The notes beneath the pieces are model-generated. The model saw nothing but the letters and a program-made list of their open reading frames with translations. It made no database searches and was not told where the DNA came from. A DNA stretch of 64,000 nt from positions 1 to 64,000 of the forward strand of contig JAHDWP010000016.1 in NCBI GenBank assembly GCA_023382715.1, read 5' to 3'. The stretch comes from Anaerolineae bacterium. Lineage in GTDB: Bacteria > Chloroflexota > Anaerolineae > Aggregatilineales > Aggregatilineaceae. Of this stretch, positions 9,464-21,075 are shown piece by piece. Positions within the stretch are counted from its first letter, which is position 1. Every line of letters begins with the position of its first letter. The translations under genes were made by a program, and so were the position numbers.

Positions 9464-10011
9464 ACCCTTAGTGAGCCGCGAAATCCCCTGGCGCTGTAGT
9501 AAGAGGGCGCGCTGTTGTGATACACGAAAACCCGCCCGTAACGGCGATCAGCGAAGAGAGCACCACCGAGCGACCTGACAGCAGCAGGCGTCTGCACCCA
9601 GCTCGACGTCGTCGTGTCGAAATCTCCCAGGCTCTGCAATTCCCGATACTGTTCTTCCGTCAAAAGCTCGATGCCCATGTCGGCTGCCATAGAAATTGCG
9701 CTGTTTTCCGGCTTATGCTCCTTCCTCGCCTCCTGCCCTTCACGGTCGTAACAGATACTCCTGCGGCCCTGCGGACTCTGCGCCGAGCAGTCGCAGAAGA
9801 GGTACTCGCCTGTCTCTCTGTCATGACCGACGACATCCGGCTCACCGCCCGTTCTTTCCATTTCGTTGAGCGACCACAGTTTATCGGGCCGGGCTTCCAG
9901 CCTCGCCTGCACTGCGGCCCAGTCAAGGCCCATGTGGCGCTTCATGTTCTTCGCGAAGCGGGCTTCCAACACTCTGAGCAGCGTTTCGCGCTCTTCCGCC
10001 GACAGTTCCAT
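9460..10011 (-). CDS. DUF4256 domain protein
   Basis: A 183-residue soluble protein that matches the DUF4256 family over its full length. The conserved run LWSLNEMERTGGEPDVVG is followed by FCDCSAQSPQGRRSICYDREG, HKPENSAISMAADMGIELLT, a WVQTPAAVRSLGGALFADRR stretch and the C-terminal YYSARGFRGSLRV. The ATG at 10011 fits the family start. The biochemical role of DUF4256 is not known. It is a single gene with its own promoter and a palindrome in the leader, and it is divergent from the thioredoxin gene. Confidence 0.9.
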   Translation of the reverse strand: MELSAEERETLLRVLEARFAKNMKRHMGLDWAAVQARLEARPDKLWSLNEMERTGGEPDVVGHDRETGEYLFCDCSAQSPQGRRSICYDREGQEARKEHKPENSAISMAADMGIELLTEEQYRELQSLGDFDTTTSSWVQTPAAVRSLGGALFADRRYGRVFVYHNSAPSYYSARGFRGSLRV

Positions 10012-10024
10012 CGGAGAGTCCTTT

Positions 10025-10095
10025 CTATGCCCACAGACGGGCATAGCACGTGTGTTCTATAGGGGGAGTTTATAGAAAAACGCTCCATTCGTCAA
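10025..10095 (-). promoter_or_regulatory. Promoter and leader palindrome of the DUF4256 gene
   Basis: On the minus strand TTGACG (10095-10090) and TATAAA (10074-10069) are 15 bases apart, a short but workable spacing. Just ahead of the start codon is a perfect 8-bp inverted repeat, CTATGCCC (10025-10032) facing GGGCATAG (10039-10046), which could be an operator or a leader hairpin. The remaining bases up to 10324 hold nothing recognisable. Confidence 0.5.
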
Positions 10096-10324
10096 GATGT
10101 CGCGATGTCGCCGCGCGTCGCGCCCTGCAAAGTAACCGATACCGCCCCGCGCGCATCTAAAAGACTACTGAAGACACGTTGTACTATGAGGTCTGCATGA
10201 CGCGCGGGGCGAGTGCCGGGCCTGGAACGTGAGGCGAGCGCCTCGCGCGCACCTCCCCCTTCCTGGCTCGCCGCTGATCTCCGCTGATTGACGACCGGTC
10301 ACTGATTCCCAGGGAAACGAGACT

Positions 10325-11026
10325 ATGCCACGCTTCGACACACCGATCACCGCCAGCGACCAGGCCCTCGACCGCGTGCTCAACGCCGGGCTTCCGGTCG
10401 CGCTCGTCATCTGGCGCGACACACTCGACGAGTCGCTGAGCGCAGCCATGCGCGAAATCGCCCGCACCGACGCCGGGCGGCTGCTCGTCGCCAGGATAGA
10501 TGCCAGCGAAAATCCGCAGGCCGCCGCCCGCGCCAGCGGCCCGCTGCCAGTGCTCTTCCTGTTCCGCGATGGCATTGAGGTCGGGCGGGCGCAGGGCCTG
10601 AGCGCCGCCTCGTTCCGCGCGCACATCGCCCACCTGTTGGGGCGCGGCCCGCGTCCGAACGGCAACGGCTCCCAACCCTCCGCGCACGCCGATGCGCCCG
10701 CCGCGCCGGTCATCGTGGGCGACGCCACCTTTCAGCGCGAGGTACTGGAGAGCAACCTGCCGGTGCTGGTAGACCTGTGGGCACCCTGGTGCGGGCCGTG
10801 CCACATGATTGCGCCCGTCGTCGAGAAGCTCGCCCGCGACTATGCGGGCCGCCTGAAGGTCGCCAAGCTGAATGTGGACGAGAATCCGCAGACGGCCCTG
10901 CACTACCAGGTGCAGGGCATCCCCACTCTGCTGCTCTTCAAGGGTGGGCGCGTGGCCGACCGCATCGTGGGGGCTGCGCCGGAGCCGCTGCTGCGCGGCA
11001 AAGTGGACGCCGCGCTGCGCGGCTGA
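10325..11026 (+). CDS. Thioredoxin-like protein with two thioredoxin folds
   Basis: A 233-residue cytoplasmic protein. The second half is a standard thioredoxin: VLVDLWAPWCGPCHMIAPVVEKLA, with redox cysteines 156 and 159, then LKVAKLNVDENPQTALHYQV and the cis-proline IPTLLLF. The first half (about residues 1-108) resembles a thioredoxin fold (VARIDASENPQAAARAS, LPVLFLFRDGIEVGR) but has no CxxC. A Ser/Pro/Ala linker joins them. The N-terminal domain may bind a partner, as in other tandem thioredoxins; the target is unknown. No signal peptide is seen. Confidence 0.9.
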   Translation: MPRFDTPITASDQALDRVLNAGLPVALVIWRDTLDESLSAAMREIARTDAGRLLVARIDASENPQAAARASGPLPVLFLFRDGIEVGRAQGLSAASFRAHIAHLLGRGPRPNGNGSQPSAHADAPAAPVIVGDATFQREVLESNLPVLVDLWAPWCGPCHMIAPVVEKLARDYAGRLKVAKLNVDENPQTALHYQVQGIPTLLLFKGGRVADRIVGAAPEPLLRGKVDAALRG

Positions 11027-11078
11027 TGTGGGTGGTTAGTACACATTAGCAGGAGTCCGCCGGTAGTGGTTCGCCATG

Positions 11079-11179
11079 ATCCCCCACCCCAAACCCCTCC
11101 CCCGCAAAGAGGGAGAGGCTGAAGGTCTGTGCTTTTCTCCCTTCCCCCCCGGTGGGGGAAGGGCTGGGGATGGGGGGCC
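11079..11179. repeat. Dispersed palindromic repeat, family B
   Basis: A copy of the C-rich then G-rich hairpin unit (CCCACCCCAAACCCCTCCC ... GGGGAAGGGCTGGGGATGGGGG) downstream of the thioredoxin gene. The outer terminal repeats seen in the 7146 copy are not clear here. The rest of 11027-11313 shows no gene. Confidence 0.6.
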
Positions 11180-11313
11180 GGGCCGGACCAAACTGCACGT
11201 TTATTCCGCCCCGGTGCCCTAGTACTCGGCCAAACAGATTTTGACGGGCATCGCCCCCGCGCTCCCGCGAGGGGCCAATGCCCCACATCCCACAAATGAT
11301 GTCTGGCGGACTA

Positions 11314-11472
11314 CTAGTGCCTGGTTTCGTTCAGGTGGCGCTGGTATGCCTTCCAGCCGGGGCACCAGCCGGTATGCCAGCGCCACAGGCGCGCCCGCCA
11401 CGAGTTAGGGTTTTCTTCGGCGCGGCGGCGCATTCCGCACGTTTCGCAGGGGAACTTCTTCGGCTCGGCCAT
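11314..11472 (-). CDS. Small Cys-rich protein
   Basis: A 52-residue protein starting MAEPKKFPCETCGMRRRAEE and ending WKAYQRHLNETRH. It has a CxxC near the N-terminus and a third Cys in RLWRWHTGWCPGWKAYQ, together with a His, which could bind a metal. Very similar small proteins of unknown function occur scattered in anaerobes; that statement is from memory, not a search. It lies just downstream of the NmrA-like gene on the same strand. The role is unknown. Confidence 0.62.
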   Translation of the reverse strand: MAEPKKFPCETCGMRRRAEENPNSWRARLWRWHTGWCPGWKAYQRHLNETRH

Positions 11473-11573
11473 TGGGGGAATATCCTCTCTCTCTAGCACT
11501 CTACCCAACAGCCTACTCCTGATCTTCAGGGGCGTCGCGTGGTGATCATCACCGCTCACCGTGCCAGGCGACA

Positions 11574-12443
11574 CTACTCATCCGGTTGCCAGACGTGCGC
11601 GTAATCCTGGGCGAACTGCTTGAAGGGGATCGAGGGGCGGCCCAGCACGCGCGACACGTCGGGAGTGGTCGAGGAATAGGCCCCCTGGCGCATGAGCTGG
11701 TAGACGATGCGCCACCACTTGGCCACCTGGCGATCCACGCCGGCGGCGCGCCATGCCTGTGCTGCCTCATGCTCGCTGATCGGCTCGTAGACGATCGGGC
11801 GGCCCAGCACTTTGCTCAGCAGCGCCGCCTGTTCCCGCGCGCTGAGCAGGTGCTCGCCCAGCGAGTAGACTCGATTGCGGTGCCCGCCCGCGGTCAGGGT
11901 GGCGACGGCCACCTCGGCCACGTCGCGCAAGTCCACGCCGCTGACCTTCGCCTCGCCGAGTGGCAGGCGCAGCACGCCCCGCCGAATGCCCTCGCACAGC
12001 GACTCGTCGGTGACAAAGTTCTGGAAAAACCAGCCGGAGCGCAGGATGGTGTAATCCACGCCGGACTGCATGAGGTACTGCTCGACTACCCACTGTGACG
12101 AAAGGTAGATTTTGTCCGTACCCATCGCCGAGATGAAGACGATGTGCCCCACCCCGGCCTGGCGCGCGTAGGCGATCAGCCGGGCGATCTGCCCCTCCCG
12201 CGATTCGAAATCGCCGGGCGGCATGATCAGCAGCAGCCGGTCTGCCCCGGCAAAAACCGCCGGGTACGTGGCCGGATCGCCATAGTCGAAGGCAGCGATC
12301 TCCGCGCTCCCCCAGTCGTGGGGCGCGGTCGCGCTCGCGTCGTCCACCGCCGCCCGGACGCGCACCCCGCGCCCGGCCAACTGCCGCACAACTTCGCCGC
12401 CCACGCGCCGCGAGGCCCCTGTGACCAGGATGGTGCCGCTCAT
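11574..12443 (-). CDS. NmrA-like NAD(P)-binding protein
   Basis: A 289-residue atypical short-chain dehydrogenase/NmrA-family protein. The dinucleotide loop is ILVTGASRRVGGEVVRQL. Later features are GHIVFISAMGTDK, the substrate-side segment VDYTILRSGWFFQNF, and DLRDVAEVAVATLTAGG near residue 170. Most members either reduce quinone-like substrates or act as NAD(P)-sensing regulators, and the sequence does not decide between them. It lies downstream of the complex I terminator on the same strand but is transcriptionally separate. Confidence 0.85.
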   Translation of the reverse strand: MSGTILVTGASRRVGGEVVRQLAGRGVRVRAAVDDASATAPHDWGSAEIAAFDYGDPATYPAVFAGADRLLLIMPPGDFESREGQIARLIAYARQAGVGHIVFISAMGTDKIYLSSQWVVEQYLMQSGVDYTILRSGWFFQNFVTDESLCEGIRRGVLRLPLGEAKVSGVDLRDVAEVAVATLTAGGHRNRVYSLGEHLLSAREQAALLSKVLGRPIVYEPISEHEAAQAWRAAGVDRQVAKWWRIVYQLMRQGAYSSTTPDVSRVLGRPSIPFKQFAQDYAHVWQPDE

Positions 12444-12521
12444 CTGATCCTGCCTCCCCTGCTGGCCGCTCGCGCTTCCCTGTTCGCTCTGCCGCCCATT
12501 CTATCGCACGCCCAACGAAAA

Positions 12522-12548
12522 GGGCGATCCCGTCCCTGCGGATCGCCC
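12522..12548 (-). terminator. Intrinsic terminator of the complex I genes
   Basis: On the minus strand a perfect 9-bp stem (GGGCGATCC / GGATCGCCC) with a 9-base loop is followed by TTTTCGTT. It begins 23 bases after the nuoN stop codon, a well-placed factor-independent terminator. Confidence 0.85.
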
Positions 12549-12571
12549 CACAAAATCACAGGCAGGTCGCG

Positions 12572-14095
12572 CTAGAGCAGCACATACAGTGCGTGTGCCG
12601 CGTCAGTCGCCCAGTCCAGCAGCGGCGTGACCAGGATCGTGCCGAAGAGCAGCACGCCTGCCGCCGAGATCGCCAGCGCCCACTTGAAGGGCAGGTCTAC
12701 CGGCACCGGCTCTTCAGACGGGCTGTCTTCCATGTACATGACCTTGACGATGATCAGGTAGTAGTACAGGCCGACGATCACGTTGGCCACCGCGACCAGC
12801 GCCAGCCAGACCAGCCCGGCGTCCACCGCCGCGCGAAACAGCAGGAACTTGCCGACGAAGCCCGCCGCCGGCGGGATGCCCGCCAGGCTGAGCAACGCGA
12901 GCGTCATGGCCAGCCCCAGCCAGGGGCTGCGCCGGCTGAAGCCGGCCAGGTCGCGGATCTGCTCGCTGCCGGTCGCCCGCGTGAAGAGGATGACCACCGC
13001 GAAGGCCAGCATGTTCGACAGCACGTACATGAACATGTAGAAGGCCACCGCCGCCGCGCCGTCGCCGCTTTTGTCGGTGGAGATGGCAGCCACGCCCATC
13101 AGCACGTACCCAGCATGGGCAATGGTCGAGTAGGCCAGCAGGCGCTTGATGTTGGTCTGCACCAGGGCCAGCAGGTTGCCCAGCGTCATCGAGACGACCG
13201 ACAGCACCACGACAAGCTGCACCCACAGGCCGCTGTAATCCGCCACCGCCTCGGCAGCGCCGAGCAGTTCGGCGGGCGGGAAGACCGCCAGCAAAAAGCG
13301 CAGCAGCAGCCCTATGCCAGCCGCTTTGCTGGCCGTGCTCAGCACGGCGGTGATGGACGTGGGCGCGCCCTCATAAACATCCGGCGTCCAGAAGTGGAAC
13401 GGCACGGCGCTGATCTTGAAGGCGAAGCCGACCATGACCAGCCCCAGGGCGATGATCACCGGCGGCTCATTCAGGCCGTTGGTGGCCACCAGGCGGCCCA
13501 GCTCGTAGATATTCGTCTTGCCGGTCAGCCCATAGACCAGCGACAGGCCGTAGAGCGTCATCGCCGAGGCGAACGCGCCGAACAGAAAGTACTTGAGGCC
13601 CGCCTCTGCGCTGGCATCGTCGTCGCGCAGGTAGCCAGCCAGCATGTACAGCGTGATCGAGAGCGTCTCCAGCGCCAGAAAGACCATGATCAGGTCGGCG
13701 GCGGCGCTGGCCAGGCTGGCCCCGATGATGGATACGATCAGGATGGCGTAGAAGTCGCCGCGCGCGCGCAGCCTGGGGATACCCATCGTGATCAGCGCGC
13801 CGATGCCGCCCGCCAGCAGCACCATCACCCGGAAAATCTGGGCCATGTCGTCGTGGCGCACCATCCCGCCGAGCACAAGCTGGTCGCTCAGCTCGCCACT
13901 CTGCGGGGGGATGCCCACCAGGAAGACAATCGCCGCAATCCCCAGCAGGCCGAAACCGGCCACATAGCCGATGTCATGGCGCTGCGCCCGCCGCCACAGC
14001 AGATCGAAAGCCAGCACAACCACAGCCAGCGCCGCCATCAGGATTTCGGGCAGAATAGCGATTACGCTCGCCTGGGCGTCCGTCGAGAAGTCCAA
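12572..14095 (-). CDS. nuoN: NADH-quinone oxidoreductase subunit N
   Basis: A 507-residue antiporter-like membrane subunit of complex I. It has about 14 helices and the family core FAFKISAVPFHFWTPDVYEGAPTS, with the TM7-type lysine and the proline-rich helix, then TNIKRLLAYSTIAHAGYVLMG. A TTG at 14095 is chosen as start because GGGAGG sits five bases before it and the gene then follows the nuoM stop with no real overlap; an ATG 24 bases upstream lacks such a site. It is the last gene before a strong terminator. Confidence 0.92.
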   Translation of the reverse strand: MDFSTDAQASVIAILPEILMAALAVVVLAFDLLWRRAQRHDIGYVAGFGLLGIAAIVFLVGIPPQSGELSDQLVLGGMVRHDDMAQIFRVMVLLAGGIGALITMGIPRLRARGDFYAILIVSIIGASLASAAADLIMVFLALETLSITLYMLAGYLRDDDASAEAGLKYFLFGAFASAMTLYGLSLVYGLTGKTNIYELGRLVATNGLNEPPVIIALGLVMVGFAFKISAVPFHFWTPDVYEGAPTSITAVLSTASKAAGIGLLLRFLLAVFPPAELLGAAEAVADYSGLWVQLVVVLSVVSMTLGNLLALVQTNIKRLLAYSTIAHAGYVLMGVAAISTDKSGDGAAAVAFYMFMYVLSNMLAFAVVILFTRATGSEQIRDLAGFSRRSPWLGLAMTLALLSLAGIPPAAGFVGKFLLFRAAVDAGLVWLALVAVANVIVGLYYYLIIVKVMYMEDSPSEEPVPVDLPFKWALAISAAGVLLFGTILVTPLLDWATDAAHALYVLL

Positions 14096-14096
14096 G

Positions 14097-15701
14097 TCAG
14101 CCTCCCAGCATCGAAACAATCGGCCTGACGCCGGACTCGATCATCGGCGCCATCAAGCGCGGATAGACGCCGAGCAAGACCAGCCAGAAGACGAGGATGA
14201 TCAGCGCGATCTTGTCGTAGACGGTGATCGCCGAGATGTGCGGGAAGCGCTCGGCGTTGAACTCGCCGAAGAAGACCTGCCCCACAATGCGCAGCACGTA
14301 GGCCGCCGTCACGATGATGCCCAGCGCCGCGATCACCGCGATCAGCCCGTAGTAGTTGAAGGTGCCGGCCAGCCAGTTCGGGTCCGGGTCGAAAGCCGGG
14401 CCATCCCACAGCCCAACGAAGATCGGGAACTCGGCCACAAACCCGCTCAGGCCGGGCATCCCCATACTGACGAAGCCGCCGATGATGAAGGCCACGGCCA
14501 CCCAGGGCAGCTTCTGCGCGAAACCGCCCAGGCTGGGGATGTCGCGCGTGTGGGCGCGGTCGTAGACCATGCCCACGCAAGCGAAGAAGAGGGCCGTCAT
14601 GATGCCGTGCGAGAACATTTGCAGGCCCGCGCCGGTCATGCCCGTGACGTTCATGGTGGCAAAACCCATGCTCACCAGGCCCATATGGCTGACCGACGAG
14701 AAACCGATAACATACTTGAAATCGCGCTGGCGCATGGCGATCAGCGCGCCATAGACCACGTTGATCAGCGTCAGGAAGACGATCCAGGGCAGGTGCACGC
14801 GCGCGCCTTCGGGCATCAACTGCACGCCGACGCGCAGCGCAGCGAACGCGCCCAGCTTCATCAGCACGCCCGCGTGGATCATCGAGACGGCGGTCGGGGC
14901 GGCCACGTGGCCATCCGGCGACCAGTTGTGGAACGGCCACACGCCGGCCAGCACGCCAAAGCCCAAAAAGACCAGCGGAAACCACAGCTTGGCCGTCGTC
15001 ACCGCTGACCACGCCGGCGAGAACGGCGTGTCGAACACGCCCGCCTTCGCCGCCGCGTGCAGGTCCACGAAGTCGAAGCTGTAGACGCCCGTCGCGTTGC
15101 CCGCCTTGAAGTACAGGGCGATGATGCCGATCAGCGCTACCACCGACCCGACGAGGATGTAAAGCGTCAGCTTCATGGCGGCGTACTGGCGCGTCTGCGC
15201 CCATCCCCAGATGACGATCAGGAAATACATGGGGAAGATGGCCAGCTCGTAGAAGAAGAACAGCACGAACAGGTCAACGGCCATGAACACGCCGAAGACA
15301 CCCGCCACCAGCAGCAGAAAGAAGGCCATGAATTCGCGCGTGCGGTCTTCGATGCCCCACGAGATGAGCACGCCGGTGAAGCCAGCCAGCGCCGTCAGCA
15401 GCACCATCGGCGCGCTGATGCCGTCCACGCCCAGGTGCCACGAGATGCCCACCGACTCGATCCACTTGACGTGATCCTCGAAGGCGAAGTACGTCCCGCC
15501 GTCGCCGTTGACCGCGTTGGCGTCGTCCACGCTGTAGCCGAAGAAGACGAAGAGCGCCAGCAGCAGGGCAATGCCAGTAGTCACGGCAGCGATGACCCGC
15601 ATCTGCTCTTTGGCTTCCTTCTTGAGCAGCAGGATGACCAGCGCGCCGATCACCGGCGTCAGCAGGATGCCCGTCAACACACCGCTAAACGTAATGACCA
15701 T
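14097..15701 (-). CDS. nuoM: NADH-quinone oxidoreductase subunit M, second copy
   Basis: A 534-residue antiporter-like subunit, the second of two NuoM paralogues. It keeps the TM5-type glutamate (FFFYELAIFPMYFL) and the TM8-type lysine (HAGVLMKLGAFAALR). At the TM7 position it reads FGVLAGVWPFHNW, where the other copy has LIKIPAWPFHTW, so the lysine used in proton transfer is replaced by a hydrophobic residue. It also has DFKYVIGFSSVSHMGLVSMG and the conserved SLGGFAQKLPW segment. It sits between the first nuoM (256-base gap) and nuoN. It is diverged from the other copy, so it is not a recent duplication. Confidence 0.9.
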   Translation of the reverse strand: MVITFSGVLTGILLTPVIGALVILLLKKEAKEQMRVIAAVTTGIALLLALFVFFGYSVDDANAVNGDGGTYFAFEDHVKWIESVGISWHLGVDGISAPMVLLTALAGFTGVLISWGIEDRTREFMAFFLLLVAGVFGVFMAVDLFVLFFFYELAIFPMYFLIVIWGWAQTRQYAAMKLTLYILVGSVVALIGIIALYFKAGNATGVYSFDFVDLHAAAKAGVFDTPFSPAWSAVTTAKLWFPLVFLGFGVLAGVWPFHNWSPDGHVAAPTAVSMIHAGVLMKLGAFAALRVGVQLMPEGARVHLPWIVFLTLINVVYGALIAMRQRDFKYVIGFSSVSHMGLVSMGFATMNVTGMTGAGLQMFSHGIMTALFFACVGMVYDRAHTRDIPSLGGFAQKLPWVAVAFIIGGFVSMGMPGLSGFVAEFPIFVGLWDGPAFDPDPNWLAGTFNYYGLIAVIAALGIIVTAAYVLRIVGQVFFGEFNAERFPHISAITVYDKIALIILVFWLVLLGVYPRLMAPMIESGVRPIVSMLGG

Positions 15702-15821
15702 GCATAAGCCTCCTATGCGTGCAGGAGAGTCTAGGTGTCCGTTTCCACGTCAGGTGGCGAACCGGCTCCGGAGAGATGCTGCCTTGCTGCACCCTCGCGG
15801 GGACGCTGCTCTGCGCGCCCC

Positions 15822-15850
15822 CACAGGGGCGTATTGCCATACACCCCTAC
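15822..15850. repeat. Imperfect family D palindrome
   Basis: An imperfect copy of the GTAGGGGCGTATTGC palindrome (CAGGGGCGTATTGCCATACACCCC) within the 256-base gap between the two nuoM genes. The intact palindrome is at 34209-34240. The gap shows no gene. Confidence 0.5.
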
Positions 15851-15957
15851 ATCAATACATCCACGCCGAGACCAGGTCCGCACCGCCAACCCGTCAAACA
15901 GCTACGCCAGAGCACGCGACATAGATCATCTTGGCCGAGCGCCGGATCGCCCGCTAG

Positions 15958-17676
15958 CTACCCGCCCAGGAAGCGGATCACGCCGTCGTTGATCACCTGC
16001 AAGACCCAGTTCGGGTACAGGCCGGTGATCAGCATCAGCACCATCAGCGGCGCCAGCGCGATCAGCTCACGCCGCTCAAGCTCCAGCGAGTGCCGCGTGC
16101 GATGGTACTCAGCCCATTCCTCGTTCAGCGGGCCGTGCAGCAGCTTCTGAATCGCCTTGAGAATATAAATGCCCGTCACCAGCAGCCCGGCCATGCTCAG
16201 CAGCACGTACACCGGGTACGCCTTGAACGACCCGGACACGACCAGGAACTCGCCCACAAAGCCATTCAGCCCCGGCAGGCCCAGCGAAGCCATGCTCACA
16301 AAGATGAGCGCCCCCCCGTACAGGGGCACCAGCGGCCACAGCCCACCGAAACGCCGCAGATCGCGCGTGTGCGCCTTGTGATAGATCGCCCCGGCCAGCA
16401 GGAACATGCCGGCGCTGCTCAGCCCGTGATTGAACATCTGCAGCACCGCGCCATTCAGCGCCACTCGCGCATCCTGCCGGTCGGACTCGCGCAGCTCCGC
16501 CGGGTAGACCAACTCCACCGCGTCGGTGAGCTGCGTGGTGGTCATCTCCGTGTAGCCGTCCACCCCCACCACGCCAGCCAGCAGCCCGACCTGGTTGTTG
16601 GCCTCGGCCCACACCGTGCCGTACATCAGCGCGGCCACAGCCAGCCCCAGCACCACAAAGCCCATATGATTCACGGACGAGTAGGCCACCAGCCGCTTGA
16701 AGTCGTTCTGTCCCCACGCGCCCAGCGCCCCCAGGACGATGCCTGCCATCGCCAGAAAGCCGAGGATGTCCACCAGGTTGTAGCTGAGGCTGAACAACTG
16801 CCGCTCGATAATCCATTCCTTGGGGAAGAGCGGGATGGCCAGCCGCAGGAACCCATACGCGCCCAGCTTGAGCAGCACGCCCGCCAGCAGCATCGAGCCG
16901 GCAGTCGGCGCTTCGGTGTGTGCGTCGGGCAGCCAGGTGTGGAACGGCCAGGCCGGAATCTTGATCAGGAAAGCGATGGTGAAGCCGAGCAGGGCGTAGT
17001 ATTTGACGATGCTCACGTCCACGCCCAGAATGTCACCCCCGCGCATCAGGAAGCGCGGCCACTCCTGGAGCATCACCGGGATGTCGAAGCTCCCCACCGT
17101 CAGGCCGATGAGCTGCGACGCCAGCAGCAGCCCCAAAGAGCCGGCCATCGTGTACAGGAAGAACTTGTTGGCCGCGTAGCGGCGGTTTTCGCCGCCCCAC
17201 AGGTAGATCAGGAAGTACATCGGCACCAGCCCGATCTCCCAGAAGACGAAGAAGATCATCATGTCCAGCGCCACGAAGACGCCGAGCATCCCCGTCTCCA
17301 GGAAGAGGAAGAGGGCCATGTGCGCCTGCACCCGGTCTTTGACCTCGAACGAGATCAGGATGGCCAGCGGGACGAGCAGCCCGGTCAGCAGCACCATGGT
17401 GGCGCTCAGCCCATCCACGCCCACATGCCACGAGGCCCCCAGCTGCGGGAACCACTCCGCCTGCGCTTCGTAGGCCCATTGGCCAGCGCCGGGCGGGTCC
17501 GCATGGACGCTGTAGAAGACGCCGATGGCCATGACCATCACCACCAGGCTGATGACCAGCGCCATCCAGCGCGCCAGGCGCTCGCGCCCCCGCGGGAGGA
17601 TGAAGACCACCGCCGCGCCGACAATCGGCAGCAGGGTCATTGTGGTCAGAAAGTCGAGGGGCAGCACATCATTCAT
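15958..17676 (-). CDS. nuoM: NADH-quinone oxidoreductase subunit M, first copy
   Basis: A 572-residue antiporter-like proton-pumping subunit. It carries the key charged residues of NuoM: the glutamate in FFVFWEIGLVPMYFLIYLWGG, the lysine in FLIKIPAWPFHTWLPDAHTEA and the lysine in GVLLKLGAYGFLRL. NDFKRLVAYSSVNHMGFV follows. A hydrophilic insertion of about 45 residues (VDGYTEMTTTQLTDAVELVY onward) sits between two helices in the second half. It follows nuoL by 111 bases and precedes a second, different nuoM. Confidence 0.93.
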   Translation of the reverse strand: MNDVLPLDFLTTMTLLPIVGAAVVFILPRGRERLARWMALVISLVVMVMAIGVFYSVHADPPGAGQWAYEAQAEWFPQLGASWHVGVDGLSATMVLLTGLLVPLAILISFEVKDRVQAHMALFLFLETGMLGVFVALDMMIFFVFWEIGLVPMYFLIYLWGGENRRYAANKFFLYTMAGSLGLLLASQLIGLTVGSFDIPVMLQEWPRFLMRGGDILGVDVSIVKYYALLGFTIAFLIKIPAWPFHTWLPDAHTEAPTAGSMLLAGVLLKLGAYGFLRLAIPLFPKEWIIERQLFSLSYNLVDILGFLAMAGIVLGALGAWGQNDFKRLVAYSSVNHMGFVVLGLAVAALMYGTVWAEANNQVGLLAGVVGVDGYTEMTTTQLTDAVELVYPAELRESDRQDARVALNGAVLQMFNHGLSSAGMFLLAGAIYHKAHTRDLRRFGGLWPLVPLYGGALIFVSMASLGLPGLNGFVGEFLVVSGSFKAYPVYVLLSMAGLLVTGIYILKAIQKLLHGPLNEEWAEYHRTRHSLELERRELIALAPLMVLMLITGLYPNWVLQVINDGVIRFLGG

Positions 17677-17787
17677 CTGCGTGTGTTTCTCCTTCTCACC
17701 GGAGCAGCACCGGCGTCGCGCGCAGGCCCCGCGCTCCGCCGCGCCAGCCGGTCAGCCGGGCGCGGAGCAATCGGGCAGGACGCCGCG

Positions 17788-20049
<2,262 letters not shown>

Positions 20050-20068
20050 AAGCCTTCCTGCCTGTTCG

Positions 20069-20155
20069 TTGTCAGTAATCAGCCGTCAGTTTTCAGTTGT
20101 CAGGATTTGACATCGCTGGCACGCTGATCACTCGGAACTGATGACCGACCACTGA
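20069..20155. repeat. Degenerate TCAGT/GATCA run between nuoK and nuoL
   Basis: A run of imperfect TCAGTTTTCAGT, GATCACT and ACTGATGACCG units, resembling the stretches at 46262-46310 and 46486-46516. It contains no gene or clear promoter. Confidence 0.45.
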
Positions 20156-20470
20156 TCACCACTTGAGCATATTCACGTCTTCGGCAATGACCGACTGGCG
20201 CTTGCGATAGATGCTGATGATCAGCGCCAGGCCGACGGCCACTTCTGCCGCCGCCACCACGAACACAAACACGGCGAAGGCCTGCCCGCTGAGGTCCAGC
20301 GGCGTGTTGTAGCGCCAGAACGCGACCAGGTTGATGTTGACCGCGTTCAGCATCAGCTCAATGCTCATCAAGATGGCGATAGCGTTGCGCCGCGCCAGCA
20401 CGCCGAACAGGCCCGTGCTGAACAGCGCCGCCGCCACCACCAGGTACATCCACAATGGCACCATACTCAT
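20156..20470 (-). CDS. nuoK: NADH-quinone oxidoreductase subunit K
   Basis: A 104-residue, three-helix membrane subunit of complex I. Helix 2 reads [23 protein letters not shown], with the conserved glutamate in [10 protein letters not shown], and helix 3 has [16 protein letters not shown] with the second glutamate. Length and motif order are normal. It lies 29 bases downstream of nuoJ. A second Met at residue 3 is an alternative start. Confidence 0.95.
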   Translation of the reverse strand: MSMVPLWMYLVVAAALFSTGLFGVLARRNAIAILMSIELMLNAVNINLVAFWRYNTPLDLSGQAFAVFVFVVAAAEVAVGLALIISIYRKRQSVIAEDVNMLKW

Positions 20471-20499
20471 CCCTCGCCCCGGTCGTACCGCGCGACCGG

Positions 20500-21066
20500 C
20501 TAATCCTCGCCGCCCTCGTCCGCCTTCGCCTTGTCGGGGCTGACCAGCAGCACCGCCCCGATCAGCGCCGCCATCAGCAGCACCGACGCCACCTCGAAGG
20601 GCAGCATATATTTATCCGGATCCACCAGGTCTTTGCCCAGGTTGACAATGCTATCCGCTGGCACATCCGCCGGATTCTTCTGCGTGAAGTCGGCGTTCCA
20701 GGCGTCCACGCCCAGCTCGCCCATGATCGGCGAGACCACCGACACCAGCAGCACGAAGAAGAACGCGGCCAGGGCCAGGTTGAACGCCCACTGCCGGTTG
20801 AAAATGGCCGGAAGCTGCGTGACGCTCGGCGTGAGCATGATCGCCAGGATGATCAGGATGGCGATGGCCCCGATGTAGACCACCACCTGCACGCCCGCCA
20901 GGAACGGCGCGGACAGCAGCACAAACAGCCCGGCCACCCCCAGCAGCGACACCATCAGGTACAGACCGGCGTGAAACAGGTTGCGCGCCGAGACGACCAG
21001 CAGACCGCCGCCCAGCGTGATGGCGCTCATGATCAGGAATACAATGGACTCCGCTGTCAGTTCCAC
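20500..21066 (-). CDS. nuoJ: NADH-quinone oxidoreductase subunit J
   Basis: A 188-residue membrane subunit. It begins [30 protein letters not shown] and has the conserved helix [20 protein letters not shown], the TM3-type segment thought to move during coupling. A hydrophilic loop and a last helix ([18 protein letters not shown]) complete it. It lies 9 bases after nuoH. The nuoI gene, which often sits between nuoH and nuoJ, is not there. Confidence 0.93.
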   Translation of the reverse strand: MELTAESIVFLIMSAITLGGGLLVVSARNLFHAGLYLMVSLLGVAGLFVLLSAPFLAGVQVVVYIGAIAILIILAIMLTPSVTQLPAIFNRQWAFNLALAAFFFVLLVSVVSPIMGELGVDAWNADFTQKNPADVPADSIVNLGKDLVDPDKYMLPFEVASVLLMAALIGAVLLVSPDKAKADEGGED

Positions 21067-21075
21067 ACATCCCTC

